A DNA stretch of 64,000 bases. Source: Asparagopsis taxiformis (lineage: Eukaryota > Rhodophyta > Florideophyceae > Bonnemaisoniales > Bonnemaisoniaceae). Both the position numbers and the translations under genes were made by a program. The DNA lies in the NCBI GenBank assembly GCA_030407315.1, contig JALQPE010001027.1:17462-81461 (forward strand), given 5' to 3'. Of this stretch, positions 1-12,290 are shown one piece after another. The notes under the pieces are model-generated. The model ran no database searches. It saw nothing but the letters and a program-made list of their open reading frames with translations, and was not told the origin of the DNA. Numbering within the stretch: position 1 is the first letter of the stretch; the number at the start of each line of letters is the position of its first letter.

Positions 1-2996
1 TGACACGTCACACACGTTCCGTATCTCCATCAATTTCGGCCAATAATTGTACGTCACCATTGTTGACCCATCTTCAGAAATGCCAAAGCTGCGCACATCG
101 GGAAGAAATGGAGAGACCGACTCGATGGTGTTGCCGACTTGTCGCACATCACAAACTTGCACTTCATCTTCAGTCAACACGTACAGATCCGAGCCATCTC
201 CCAGACATAGACGTTGTACACGAGAATGCGACAGATAGGGACGGGTGTCCACGAGTGACACCTCCCGACCATCGTTGTCCACCCGCCATACGCTGATGTT
301 GTCCCGATCTGCAGAAAATAACAAGCGCCCATCGCCACTGAACAGAACACAGTTCACCCAATCATGATGTGCGTCTGGCGATTTCCACAGTTGCTCGCCA
401 CTCTGCATATCCCAAACCCGAACACTTCGATCCTCCGACGCTGACGCCAGTAGTCTCCCATTAGCGCTCAACGACACACTGTACACACATTCTGTGTGCC
501 CCTCGAACACGGTGCCGGTGTCCTCGAAACTTTCCGTATGCCATAGACGGATCGTTCCATCGAATGATGCAGACACCATCACATGTTCGCTTACTCCGAT
601 GGCCAGCGAAGTCACTCCATCATCATGAGCAGCGACAGTTTGAACTACATTCCCGCTCGGTATGTCCATCACGAATAGTCGTCCTCGGTTAGTACCCAGA
701 ACAACTTTCTCCAACGATGGCAATACTTGCATGCAGTTAATCCATTCTTCGTCTTCTAGTTCCACTTGCATCGTTCGCCATTTCTCTTCGTTCTTCCATA
801 TCGTAACTTCCCCGAGAAGGTCGCACGAATACATCAACCCTGTGTTGCGGTCGAGAAATACAGACACAACAGGATGAGGTGGGCGATGAACTAGAGTCTT
901 CTTCACCGTCCCATCATGCCCATCCAACACCCATATCTCCCCTTCCACCCCTCCCACGATAACTTCTCCCCCGTACCGAAACACATGCATTGTCCAATAC
1001 CTTCCAGGTTCACTACACCTCTCAACCAGCTACTCCCACTCTCCAGTACCCCAGGCCCACAACGAGCCCATGGCCGCTCCCCATATCGCTCAATACTATC
1101 AACTATTCGCTCCACTATTCCACTCTCGCTCACTACATCTCGCAGTCGCCCAAATAGTTGATACGTACATTCTTCTCGATTCTTCATACAGTGCGGTATT
1201 ATGCACAGCTCCATTGCCCTCACGACAACAGACAAATCCCGCACTATTCTTCTCACATTCTCCTTCTCTTCTTCCTCTTCCAGATACTTTCGCAACATCT
1301 CAAGCTCGGTGATGACCTTGCGAAACGCCGGTCGCTCTTCATCCTTGTTTATCTCTTCGATCCAGCGATAATCCGTCAACAACTGTACCGCCTCAGTGAT
1401 GCGCCCAGCTCCGAGAAGGTGTCGAACCACATGCTCCCTCATGTACTTCTCGCTCTCAGTCTTCTTCAGCTTCCACCATTCTTCTTCTTCAATCTCATTC
1501 TCTCCGGTGCTCCCATTCCCAGACACTTCGAATGAATCAACTAGCCTCCCATGCCACTTCATCGTCCCACCTTCTCCCTCACTCATCTTCACACTTAGGT
1601 CCAACACCAAGTCGTGAACACGCACTCCCACTACCCCTTGGCCCTCTTCTCGAACTTCTGACACCAGACTGTTTCGTGATAACATCATCACTCCAGCCTC
1701 CACATCACTCACTCCCCACAATCGCTCAATCACACACACTGGCAAAATCATCTGTTTCTCCATGATGCACAACGACCGAAACATGTCTCTGGCACCGAGC
1801 TCATCTGCCAGTTCTTCTGTCTTCTTCGTCGACTCCCACCTCTCCTCGAGAAACTGTAGACTCGTCTCTAGTGCATTGCCCAGGCCTTTGTGCCCATCTC
1901 CATGTTCTGCACCAGCAACTTGTCGAGGCTTCGTTTTCAATCGCTCCCAGTACAGACTGAAAGCAATCTCGTCACACACACTCGAGCTCGGGTCCATCTG
2001 CTGCCTCACTCCAGAGCCAGCAACACTCAATGCAAGTGGTAATCCAGCACATGTTTCGAGAATGCTGTTCAGTGCGTTCTGGTTCTGAGGTGAGAGTGAC
2101 GAGACATCGTAAGTTTCGATACGTGCATGGTGGCAGAATATGCGGAGAGTCTTGTCGGTGTCCAATTCTTCGGGTTTGATTGATACAGTAAAGGTACGAA
2201 GGCCATCAGCTATATCCCTGCTTCTTGTCGATGTCAGCATCTTCAACGATGAATTACGATTGGTTTGCACAGCTTTGTTCATTGCACACACCAAGTTGTA
2301 CACACTTGCATTGACATCCCAAACATCGTCAAAAAGCAACAGGTAATGTTTCGTCCCTAGACGTTGCATGAGCTTAGTAATCATCGTGCGGTGCGTGTCC
2401 TCAGAGGCGGCCATTTCTATGAAATCATCTGAAAAGTCTGGGAACGTCGATTTCACAAATGTTTCTAGATGACGGATAAACGAGGAGAGCGTAATGTCGT
2501 GACCAAGCTCAAAAAACCACACACCATCATAGTATTTGTCCTTGACCTCGCTGTCACCACCAAGAGCGCACAGAATGGTTGTCTTCCCTGCTCCGCCCAT
2601 ACCAACAAGTGCGATAGAGCTTTGCGATCGGTCATCAGACAGAAGGGCGCGCTTCACTACACTCTCGGGCGCGGTGGAGGATGGTGACAGATCGAGTATT
2701 GGGGGCAGAATAGACGGGACATAGTCGGATCTTTCGACAACGTGCACTCGGGGGATAGCAAGCGGGGCTAGAGAAGCAGATTGGGTTGGAGAGGACTGTG
2801 ACGGTGGGGAGGACGTCGGAGGTGCTGGCGAGACGGCCAGTGCAGTGATCGGTGCGGAGGACGCGGCGGGGGAGTCGGTGGTCGGTTGAGGCGTCGGTTG
2901 GCTTGGGTCGCTAGAAACAGGAGCTTGGTTAGACGGTGAGGCGGAGGTTGCAGGATTGGGAACAGAGGGGTTTGGTCGAGAGAGGCATTTACCCAT
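1..2996 (-). pseudogene. NB-ARC/WD40(/TIR) NLR-like gene, copy 1, frameshifted and cut by window edge
   Basis: The 5' part (903-2996) encodes 697 residues: an N-terminus reading MGKCLSR, a Pro/Ser-rich linker, a P-loop GMGGAGKTT, Walker B LLLFDDVWD, a GLPLALS motif and an MHD-like VHDLVLDLS motif. The frame is then lost in a C-run near 970, which has five C where copy 2 (near 16,669) has six. Downstream WD40 sequence (1-900) continues in another frame and is the same as copy 2 as far as I can compare by eye. The TIR end lies outside the window. One base would restore the frame, so the break may be a recent mutation or a homopolymer sequencing error. In the family, NB-ARC plus WD40 is an APAF-1-like switch. 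Its role as an immune or self-recognition receptor is inferred. Confidence 0.85.
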
Positions 2997-3301
2997 GGTG
3001 CGATACGTGTGTGAAGACAGTGGAGAGAGAGGAGAGCGTTAGTAGAGGAGATGGTTGGAACGAATAGGACGAGTAGAACAAATAGAACAAGCCAAGAGCT
3101 GAAGACGGAAGCGGTAGCGGAGGGCGTTTCGGTGATATGAGAGTGGAAGAGTCGGCGGCGCGCAGAGTTGCAGAGAGGACGGGGCTGACGTTGAGATCGT
3201 GGGAATGACGTTGACGTCGAAGTTTCCCACTTGAGATACGGTGCAATGTCCACGTGTAGACCGGAATAGAAATATCCGCATTGTTGTCATCAATCCATAG
3301 T
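2997..3301 (-). promoter_or_regulatory. 5' flank of NLR copy 1, with empty retrotransposon target sites
   Basis: This is the roughly 300-bp flank immediately upstream of the MGKC start. The same flank lies upstream of copies 2 and 3. Positions 3281-3301 hold, uninterrupted, the three target pentamers TTGTT, GTCAT and ATAGT that were duplicated by three LTR-element insertions in the other units. An out-of-frame hydrophobic upstream ORF overlaps the gene start. I see no clear TATA box, so promoter function is inferred from position. Confidence 0.5.
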
Positions 3302-5180
3302 AGAGCATGTGTTGTGTGCAATGATCATCTGCCAAGTGGCAGCCAATCATACCCAAACAGAATATTGTGATGCGGATCCTACAGTGTCCGGGGGTCAGAG
3401 CTGAGCCAAGGATCGTGAATTGCAGCGGGTGGACAGGACGAATAGAACAGGGGCAGGGAAGGGGTGAGTGTTGGTGGAAGACGAGTCGGTGAAGCGGAGG
3501 GCGAGGAGTCCCCAGCAGCGGTGTCGCAGACGACTGTGTGAAATGGCTGGCAGTTTTCGGGAGGAGTCGAATTGAGATGTGAAGTGGATTAATTTGTGGC
3601 CCGAGTTGGTAGAGTCATTGCTTGGAAACACCGGTTGCAATCATGCTGCATCGTGTTCAGCATCTGGCACAAGCTGCGCCACGAATCATAGTCTACAGCC
3701 CCGCGTGTCGTGATAAGCGCCCTCCTGTCGTGGAAGGAGAGGCATTGTAGGACACTGTAGTCGGCCGTGTAAAGCAGCGCAGCGATCAGATCCGTGGGCA
3801 GTGGATGAACTAATGCGGGGTATGGAACGACGGACAATACGGGGCATGGGTGACGATTGTGGACAGATTGAAAATGATCAACATTTGCTGAGTGAGTGCC
3901 ACGGCTGCTTCTGTCTAGTCAACGCGTTCATTGTTTGTGGTGTAGTATCATACGACACAAACTGGACGCTGTTACGGCACTGGGAAGGAGACCGGTGCAA
4001 AGGAAAGTGGAATAAACGATACGTCCTCGAACAAGGATTATTAAACTAGTTACGATGTTCAATGATATGAATTAGCGCTACAAGTTTATGGAGGCCAATC
4101 GGAGCGGATGTGGAAATAGCTGAGGAGTGGACATATCTCAGCATGAGCTGCGCGTGGAACGTACTGCGCAGCGTGGTATACCACACATGGATCCCACACT
4201 CGCAAGTGTTCAGTGCACAAACTGACAAATGCAAGTGTTGCCACAACGAAATCAGCACACATATCAGTCATATGACGCAGTTGACGTACATCTTCAGATA
4301 TGGTTGCTCCAAATAGTCAAAGCGCGTAGCATACATACTATTGGCACATGCCACATGTTCCCGACACGACGCAAAGACAGTAAGATAAACTTATTCCATT
4401 TACGCCGTAATCCGTCAGCAACTGCACCCGAACAGTACCGCACTCTTTGTCTGCAGCCTCAACGCCGAGAGGCAAACTTTGACGCCGTACCACACACACG
4501 CGCGTTTCGACACGTCGGGAATGCTCACGCCAGAGTAAAGCGACTGCCCCTACAGTTCGAGTTCGTGACGATTCGACGCTCTGCACGGATTGTCGGATGA
4601 TCACAAAGCATTACAAGCAAAGAGTTACGGTAATTAGCACAACCAATACTTGATTGGCGCCGCCGGGCCGGCAGCGACCGAGAAAAGGTAGACAGTTACC
4701 GTTATCGATACGATGGATTGAGTAGAGTATGGGGGCATCTCAGTGTGTCAATTCAAGACGCCAAATATTTCACACTATTTGCAGCTTCTATACTTTCCCA
4801 CTTGTTTCCGCCAAAACTTTCACACACTTTCACAAGTTCGAGGTACAGCTGATATTTCAATTCATCGAAATCGATTACAGAGATCAGGAGTTTACACGTT
4901 TACAGATTTCAGTATTTCGTACAACGTTCTGAAATGTAACATACGCAACGTTTCTCTGAAATCAACAGTGTGCCTATTGTTTCTTATGTATCCAACTGCA
5001 TAGCGACCATTATGCACTGCGTTTCCCTCCTTTAGCAAGCAATAATCCGACCAGTATCGATATTAACTTGTAGACGATGCGCTTCTTGAGATGATGTTCT
5101 ATTGCGCGTTCTCATGGCTCTACTTGACGATGAGGCACCTACAGCGCACCATTACTCACTCTACCCATATCTGTCGTTTC
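3302..5180. repeat. Spacer module of tandem unit 1
   Basis: Nearly identical to 19,315-20,857 (unit 2) and clearly related to 52,018-53,470 (unit 3). Identity to unit 2 is near-complete up to about 4,845 and then drops abruptly, with many substitutions and indels up to about 5,180, where copia relic A begins. The change in divergence at 4,845/20,858 suggests a duplication or gene-conversion boundary. Apart from one small conserved reading frame (3395-3837) I see no gene. Confidence 0.75.
3395..3837 (-). pseudogene. Small conserved ORF of the spacer module, unit 1 (frameshifted)
   Basis: This is the counterpart of the 147- and 150-codon frames in units 2 and 3, same orientation as the NLR gene. 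Here it stops after 82 codons because an A-run near 3,590 has two A instead of three. The N-terminal part, beginning LPTDLIAALLY and followed by LQCLSFHDRRALI, has the look of a short F-box-like helix pair, but this is only a resemblance. It may not be a gene, because the surrounding DNA is equally conserved. Confidence 0.25.
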
Positions 5181-5212
5181 AATACATTTTCTAGATCCTG
5201 CTTAACATGAAG

Positions 5213-8200
5213 CTATCAAATTCTCGCTTCCGAACAGGGCGAGATCATCCACATAAGCAAGTATCGATTACAAATCCATTTGATTCCGACCGCATGAATA
5301 TGCATTCGTTCGCTTTCAGCGGCTAATTGCATTCACTGTAGCACTGAGGTTAACTCTTGATACCACAGTCTTGGTCTTGTCTCAAACCATAAAGTGACTT
5401 GGTTAACTTGACTACCGAACCATCTGCTCTGGGTATGTCATCAATTGAAGGCAGTTTAAGCCAGATAGATAGCGAACTAGGAAGTTTGGCATAGAGAACC
5501 GATTGGATGTCCAAATGGCATCTTGACCATCCATGGGAGGCTGAAAGTGTCAGCAGTAATCTAAATAACTCAAAGCTGCAACTGGTGCATATAGATCTGC
5601 ATAGCTCGTACCAATAACCTGTTGTAGATTCCCCCTTGCGACCAGTGGGCTTTGAATCGAGAGGGATTCCCATGCTCATCCCTTTTCAGCTTTAAAATAA
5701 TGCCAGATGGGAGTGCAATGTTCGGCTTAGTTGCAAGGGTTGAACTGCTTGTGTTCCATGTACCAGCATTTTCGAGTCGAGTTAAATTCTTCATTTATAG
5801 CCTTGATCCAATGATTTCGTTCATTTGATGCTAGAGCTTCCCTCACAGACGGCTCATCAGATGTTGTAATCGTAAGTGGTAAAGCAGCTGACGTTCGTGG
5901 CACTTCTGATGTAGATACTGTTTCTTCAGATTCGCTCTCCTCAGAATCTTGTAAAGTTTCAGAGAATAAGTCCGTGATAGTAATAATGTCATCATTGTAG
6001 TCATTGTCATCGCCTTTTTCACTTGCTGCATTGCCTGAATTTGCAACATCGACATTGTAATTTTCGGATTCATAATCTTGCTGCACATGTTCGCAGGGGG
6101 CTTCGGCGTCATCAGAATCAAAAGTACCATCTGAATGAGAGTCTTCTGTGCTGCTTAGAGCATGAAAATAATGATGTGAAACTGATGCCCCGCTGTCAGA
6201 CTCTTTATTCTTGTCTTCTGCACTGAATAAGTGCAACCCAGGAAATTCTCTTTCGTTGAAACGGACATGCTTTGTGATTATGACACCATCTCTACACAAT
6301 ATTTTGTACAATCCACCCTTGACGTGACCCAAGTTAATCCCATGTACTGCACGTGATTCAAGTTTGCAGGATGATTTCCTGCTTGGTGCTACTATTGCTT
6401 TGCATCCAAACGGACGAAGATGCTTTGTGTGTGGATTGCATATACCGAATAACATTTCATACGGTATTTCCTTCGTAGTAGAGTGTATCATTGCGTTCTT
6501 GCTTTGGCAAACGCATTGCAGTGCATCACTCCAGTATGAGAGAGGAAGCTTTGATTCGTTAAGTACAGAGCGTATTGCAGAAAGTAGTGTACCTTGACAC
6601 CTTTCTACAAGACCATTAGATGCAGGAGTGTATGGTGATGTTTTGTTAATTACGACACCTTTCTTCCGAAGCTCACTTTGTGCAGGGAAGAATTCCGATC
6701 CACCATCAGTGTGAAGTACACGAACAAGTGTTCCAGTCTGCCTTTCAAACCACACAATGAACTGCAATAGCGCTCTAGATGTGTCGCTCTTAGATGTGAG
6801 GGGTTCAACTTCTATGAAACGGGAGTGCTCATCAACAATTGTAAGGAAATAAATGTTTCCTGAACGACAGTGTGGGGAAATTGGACCGACGAGATCGGCA
6901 TGCAAAGTCCCTGGTATAATTTCTTTTGTAATACTCCCTTTGTATTTGCGCCTGAACTTTCCTGTAGCGCATGGATCACAACTGAAAACTCCCTCGGATA
7001 TGAAAGGGAGTTTGCCTGACTTCAACATCTCCTTGATCTGGTTTGACGACCCAAAGTGTGATAGGCGTTTATGCCAAACTTGTTCATTCATAGATGATTT
7101 CACGTGATGATCTTCGTTTTGTGTGGATATGTATTGTTTTGTAGGTAGAACTGTCTTCAGATCAATGTTTCCAATGTATGATTGGATTTCTTCTTCTGAA
7201 TCTCCAACGCTTTCACTATAGTTGACTTTAAACTCTGCATCTCTCGATGCAGTGTACAGATCCTCATTGCTGTTACCATGATCAACAGAAGTGTGATAAT
7301 CATCTCTGCTTGAATTCTTGTCGAATTCTTCATGAGCCGTAACTGCTATACATGCATTCACATCTATATCCTCGCTTGAATCGATTGTACTCTGGCAGTC
7401 ATGTTCTTCGTGTGTACCAATGAAGTACAGATCGTTACTGTCGCGATTTGCGACTCCAATGATAGATTTATCATCCTCCATATCAATGATGAAAGCCTTC
7501 TTTTCTGTGAATAGAACAGAAATTCCTTTTGCGGTAAGTGCAGGAATAGAGAGTAGATCCATGGAAAGGCTTCTAGCAGCAAGAACATTCGATAGTTGAA
7601 CAGTGGTAATACGTGAATCATTATTCCAGTGCACTGTGCGTGATCCTGTTACCTCAGCATTTATCTTTGAGTCGTCTCCTAGAGCAATCGGTATGTTGCA
7701 AGTAGATGTCTCGCATAAGATACGGGGATCTTTGGTCATGTGTGCAGTAGTACCCGAGTCCAGCATCATCCTATATGATCCAGGTGTTGCTGCATTAACC
7801 ATTGCAATTGCGGCACGAATGTCCTTCTTCTTATTGGCCTTCTTGTCCTTGGGATCGGTGTTCTTTGCATCGGTTCTCTCGGCATTATTAGACGAGTCAT
7901 CTTTAGATGTATTCCCATTGCTCAAGTTGAGACGGTTGTTAGGATTTTTTGGATTCAGGTAGCATTTTTTTGTAGAATGTCCTCGGCGGTCACATATCTG
8001 ACACGGAGCATTTGTGACAGTATTCGCACGATGGAGTTTCATCTTATTCCTGAAAGTACGTTGATCTTCAATCAGGCGTTGTGTAATGTCTTGCCAGTTC
8101 GCACTTTCGTCAGAAAGTGTTTTAATGGCAGCAGTGACAGGCGCAAGCTCTGGTGCTTGTACGGATGCGACCAGTAGTGCTACGGCAAGCTCATCCTGTA

Positions 8201-8630
8201 TTTTTGTATCCATAGACTGCAACTGCTCAATGATCGCAGCCATTTTATCAACATGTGATCCCATATCTTTCTGGATATCATTAAAACGAAGTGATACCAA
8301 TTCAGTCATCTTAGTTATTCGAGAAGCAGTAGATCTTGAGTCATACCGTTCATCCAGCTTCTTAAGCATTTCAAACGGTCTTCCGACAACAGATCTTATT
8401 ACACGAAGTGGTTTGTCATTAAGTGCATGTATTATGATATGACTAGCCTTCTTTTGAGCTACTTCGAATTGCTTCCTCTTAGGACTATCTTGTTCGTATG
8501 GGTTGGAATCATGTATGAGAGCATCTGTGAGATCTTTTGCTTCACATGCTGCTTCTACCCTTATTTTCCATAGACGATAGTCACCATTTTCGTCGAATGG
8601 TTTGATGCGAATCTTTTCTTCCTCTGTCAT
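5213..8630 (-). pseudogene. gag-pol of copia relic A
   Basis: The open frame runs to 5727. I prefer the start at 8630 (MTEEEKIRIKPFDENGD) over the in-frame Met at 8711, because homology to copia gag begins there. Visible in order: a gag domain; a canonical CCHC knuckle CQICDRRGHSTKKC (about residue 240 from 8711); protease LDSGTTAHMT (about 317); a GAG-pre-integrase H..H/C..C motif; integrase Asp in HADLVGP (about 603), Asp in HTDGGSEF (about 667) and Glu in NGLVERC (about 700). RT then breaks: LPSGIILKLKRDEHG lies in a second frame, VVKLTKSLYGLRQ in a third, and the YVDD box in a further segment. At least two frameshifts and a large 3' deletion make it non-functional. Confidence 0.88.
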
Positions 8631-8748
8631 GATGAAGTTTGCACTGCAAATGCTTCGGCCTTCAAATGGGAGAAGGGGTACACTGAAAACGACAACGTGA
8701 GGATGTCGCACGAAGTTAAATTGAACACAGCAGCGAGGCGGCTAGGCT

Positions 8749-8762
8749 CTGGGCCCATAACC
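8749..8762 (-). other. Primer-binding site of element A (initiator tRNA-Met anticodon arm)
   Basis: The plus strand reads CTGGGCCCATAACC, the same sequence as the anticodon arm of eukaryotic initiator tRNA-Met, so element RNA (minus sense) would pair with that arm. It abuts the CA end of the LTR at 8763. Internal half-tRNA priming of this kind is known for Drosophila copia and yeast Ty5. Confidence 0.8.
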
Positions 8763-8940
8763 TGTCAGAGTCCAAGATGTTTCGCTTGCTAGTTGCAGCG
8801 GTGCTACTGCGTTGTCCTTTATTTTTCAGAAGGGTGAGGTGGCGCTGCACTTATACTACTACTAGCGTTGTATTTTGTATCAGGGATGATCCACTTGAGT
8901 AAAGGTACTCTAGAAGGTACGGGAAAACTCGAGATCGTAA
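8763..8940 (-). repeat. Probable 5' LTR of copia relic A (outer end unresolved)
   Basis: It begins, in plus-strand view, with TGTCAGAG directly next to the primer site, as an LTR end should. No second copy exists in the window, so the outer boundary is estimated from the 110-180 bp LTR size of elements B and C. Confidence 0.4.
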
Positions 8941-9800
8941 TGGAGAGGTCAACTTAGACTTGAGACAGAGATGTTAATCTCGAGGCCATAGGAATTTCGG
9001 AGCGGGTGATTCAATGGTGAAAATAAGGTGTACTGTAAACCGTCTGAGCACCGTGGTGCAGTCCATTTCCAACAAAAACGATCAGTTTTCATATTTTCGT
9101 AATCACTACGACTTGGACCGGCACTATGCACCTACGTGACGAGCAACTCGCACAATCTCAATCACCGTTTGCAACTCGATCAGCTTCGCACCTGTCATGT
9201 TCCGACAAACTGCACGCCACTCCCTATCTCTGCGCCATCCCAAGTGAACATCCATCCTCTGCCTACACGCTTGTGAGCGCATCATAGTGCATTACCGCTT
9301 GCAAACATGTCCCACGGCATGCACATGATTGTGCCCAGCGCAGGGATACATAGTGCGTCGGAGCGCACATAGGTGTGACCGATCATGTTGGATGGTTGCA
9401 GGCGCCGTTTGTGGAGATGTGTACTGAAGCCGGTGCGAACTATGATGCGTGTGAAATCCGAAACGCTGCGAGGTGCACTGTATACGTCAACTGGCTCCAC
9501 ATGGATCAGCGAGCTGGAAGAAGATGAAGCGAAGAGAGTGGGCTCTGTAGCGATGCAAGAGATATGCAGTAGTGGGATAGGGGATTGTATAGAGAGATCG
9601 GGGCGGATGTGGAAATCGTGTAGCAGTGGACGTGTTTATAGTCGAGTTGATGGAATGGACTGCGCAGCGTGGGATAGATGGTGCATCTGGAACAGTGTTG
9701 GTACCGATGGTGACAAACGCAAGTATCGGTACAATGACGTCAACGCTCAGCTGCCCGAACAGTTAAATTGGATATGCGACGCAACAAACACAAACCCCTG
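8941..9800. repeat. Decayed spacer-module relic
   Basis: No gene seen. Segments around 9,170-9,480 resemble 12,300-12,830 and 53,500-53,960 (shared CACCTGTCATGTTCCGAC-like and ACTGCACGCCACT-like blocks). Segments around 9,600-9,760 resemble 4,097-4,200 (shared CGGATGTGGAAAT and GCGCAGCGTGG blocks). These look like worn-down copies of the DNA upstream of the NLR genes. Confidence 0.5.
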
Positions 9801-12290
9801 GACATGAAGCAGTTACAACAAATACACCACGGATGGGTAGCATTGACACATACCAGGGGTGGTATGGTTTACAGACTGCGCAACGCGACGCACGACGAAC
9901 ACAATGAACAAGTAGATGGGCAATCTTTCTGCGTACATACAGACATCAAACATCCGCCATCCATCATGGAGGTCGACAACGGCGCGTGACATGATCTACA
10001 CGAGCGAAATGTGGTGGGATTATTAGGTGGAAGGGGAATGAGGAGGGGATGAAGAATGGCGGATGGAGAACATCGTTGATGGAAATGGAACAGCAAAGTT
10101 GGAAGAGAGAGACATGCTTCCGGACGAGTATAGACGGAGTGTGTTTCGGACTGCTGGCGAGTTTTCGTAGAAGAGGCGAGGATATGTGTACAGTGTGCTG
10201 CGAAGAATCAATGTAATAAATACTATCCTTGCGCAGCGCAGCAGTACCATTAACTTTGTCAATACAATACGGAAACCGATGCAAACGTCATTTCGCATAT
10301 ATCTCTTCCAGACGCAGCACATTCGCATTGGATGCAAACCATTTGCCACCCAGCCTACCAGACCGTCGCGAGTTCACCCACACATACATTCGATGACATA
10401 CTTCGGCGTCTCTGGCACGGTAAATGAGTGAAGATGGGCGCAATCGTTGACGATGAAACGTATCAGCTCAATAGCACAACGCATCACTTCACATCGTATT
10501 GCATCGCACCCGGAATGATTTAGTCGATGATTCCCACACATATCTGTAAATACAACTACTGCAACAGACAGAGCGAGGCGATATCTGAGGAGACTGGCGG
10601 TATACTTCCCGAGCATTCTGCAGCATCGTTGCCAAAAGATTCCAGCAGAAATTGTAAAAATTACAAATTGCCATCCACATCTCAATCCAAACCAGCGATA
10701 CTGTTCTCAGCTTTCCCATCGCTGCGAGCATCGCGCTCAATCGCAATCAAGTCGCAACCGATCCGTCTCAACTTGTCGCGCGCGATATCTGCATGCGCAT
10801 TGCACGGTGTGGAGTGTGTCACGATGCAGCCAGCCACTTGATGTGCTGTGGAAAGCGGTTCAGTTCTGCGCATCGCATCGTACGCGACAGCTTGTATCGC
10901 TGAATGGTTTGAATGGATGCTTCAGCCGGTGGTAACGTACGCGCAAACAGAGTGATTCTATTTGATTACGGCGCACTTGTTGGAGCAGTTGGGTAGCAGA
11001 GGCGGCATTTGTTCGTATAGTCTGGATCTCATCAGTTGGTGCGTGTTGTACGTGCGTTGCTCGCAATCAAGGTTGCTCTCATTGCATTGGACGCACAAAT
11101 AGTCGGATCAGGCATCCCGTGAGCTTGTGTTCAAGTATCGAAATGTAGGAATTAACTGCACGTGCAATTTGGCAATCATCCCTCGTGTACTCATGACACG
11201 TACGGGCGTACTGGGCAACGGAGCAAGTCATATCCTATCCTAGAAACAATATCTGCGATAACTGGGAATGCATTCGGTGTGTCCACCGTTGGACGACGGG
11301 TTGTCACCAGCTGGCACTACTGTCGTGCGATGGTTGAGATGGTCGATGTGTCTGGTCGGTAGCGCACGCTTTTGTTCTACGGCAACGGATCGGCATGATC
11401 ACTGGATATGAGTGGGGGAGAATGGAGGACGAGCGGGCAGTTGGACATGGAATAAGAGCGTTGCGGATATTGGGGACGGGTTGAAAGTCGTCGGCATCTG
11501 CCGAGCGGGGACTACTGAAGCTTGTACGGATTGGACGCCATCAATGTTTGCAGCATAGTATCATGTTTGTACAACTTTCGCGCTGTCGTAGTAGGCTGCA
11601 GGTAGGAATAGAGTGTGCGTAGCGAGTGAGGAACTAAATTGAATTCGACTAAGAGCGAATGTGTCTAACAGTGAGTTGATGGAATAGAGAGTACAGCGTG
11701 GAATGCATCGCGCAATCGCACATGTCGCACTGCAGCGGCACAATGACATCAACACTCAGCGGCCACAACCGACACATTCGGTCATGTGACGCAACCGGTG
11801 CGCGCGCTCAGATGCACTCCTTGGTGGAACAAATGGTCCAAACACTCTGCCTCGGCGCTGTTATCGCGTACCACAAGTTGGTATGGACTCCACGCGGCGG
11901 CTCGGACAACTAGTCCAATGTACACACGCGCACGCTCTCTTGCCGCGCACATGCAGGAAATGGGCACCCACTATCACGAGCCCCAACAACAATACAGCAG
12001 AGGAGCACTACCACAGTGTCGTGCATCGCCACATCGATCGTCCGCGAGTCACGTCGCAGCCAGCGGCGAGTGTGCACGCCGCAATGAATCGGCGTGCGAT
12101 GCGGACGACTCAACACTATCGCGGCACTCGGCAGGCAGTGCATCCGAAGATCTCAGTGCCTCAAGTGAAGGCTCAAAATACCCGGAAACAGAAAACACTC
12201 AGATTTTATATTTTCCCATCCGCTTCGACTGGGAATCGATCGCACTGCACTGCACTACTCGCCCACGTAAACGACTCGCGCCAACGCAAC
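9801..12290. other. Intergenic, no supported gene
   Basis: Only short overlapping frames with no recognisable domains. A stretch near 11,640-11,790 resembles 9,650-9,760 (shared GAGTTGATGGAAT, then a CAATGACAT/GTCAACxCTCAGC block), so part of this region is also degraded spacer repeat. No RNA gene or further mobile element was recognised. Confidence 0.5.

Larger units (their letters stand above)
5190..8940 (-). mobile_element. Copia relic A (Ty1/copia), 3' truncated
   Basis: Reading on the minus strand, it has a probable 5' LTR, an initiator-tRNA-type primer site (8749-8762), a long gag-protease-integrase frame, then reverse transcriptase in pieces. The RT core box AYVDDLALFGS can be read at 5226-5262. 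The rest of RT, RNase H and the 3' LTR are missing, and sequence homologous to the tandem unit resumes below about 5,185. No target-site duplication can be identified because one end is lost. The outer end of the LTR (about 8,940) is a guess. Confidence 0.8.

Noticed and set aside
170..361. Minus-strand 63-codon frame inside NLR copy 1 (also at 15,868)
   Set aside because: Out-of-phase shadow of the WD40 frame; identical in both copies because the DNA is identical.
3801..4049. Plus-strand frame with HLLSECHGC, resembling a LINE RT zinc finger end
   Set aside because: Too short, not kept open in unit 2 and overlaps the better conserved minus frame; no RT sequence nearby.
9385..9807. 140-codon plus-strand frame
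   Set aside because: No motif; corresponds to decayed spacer repeat whose other copies do not keep the frame.
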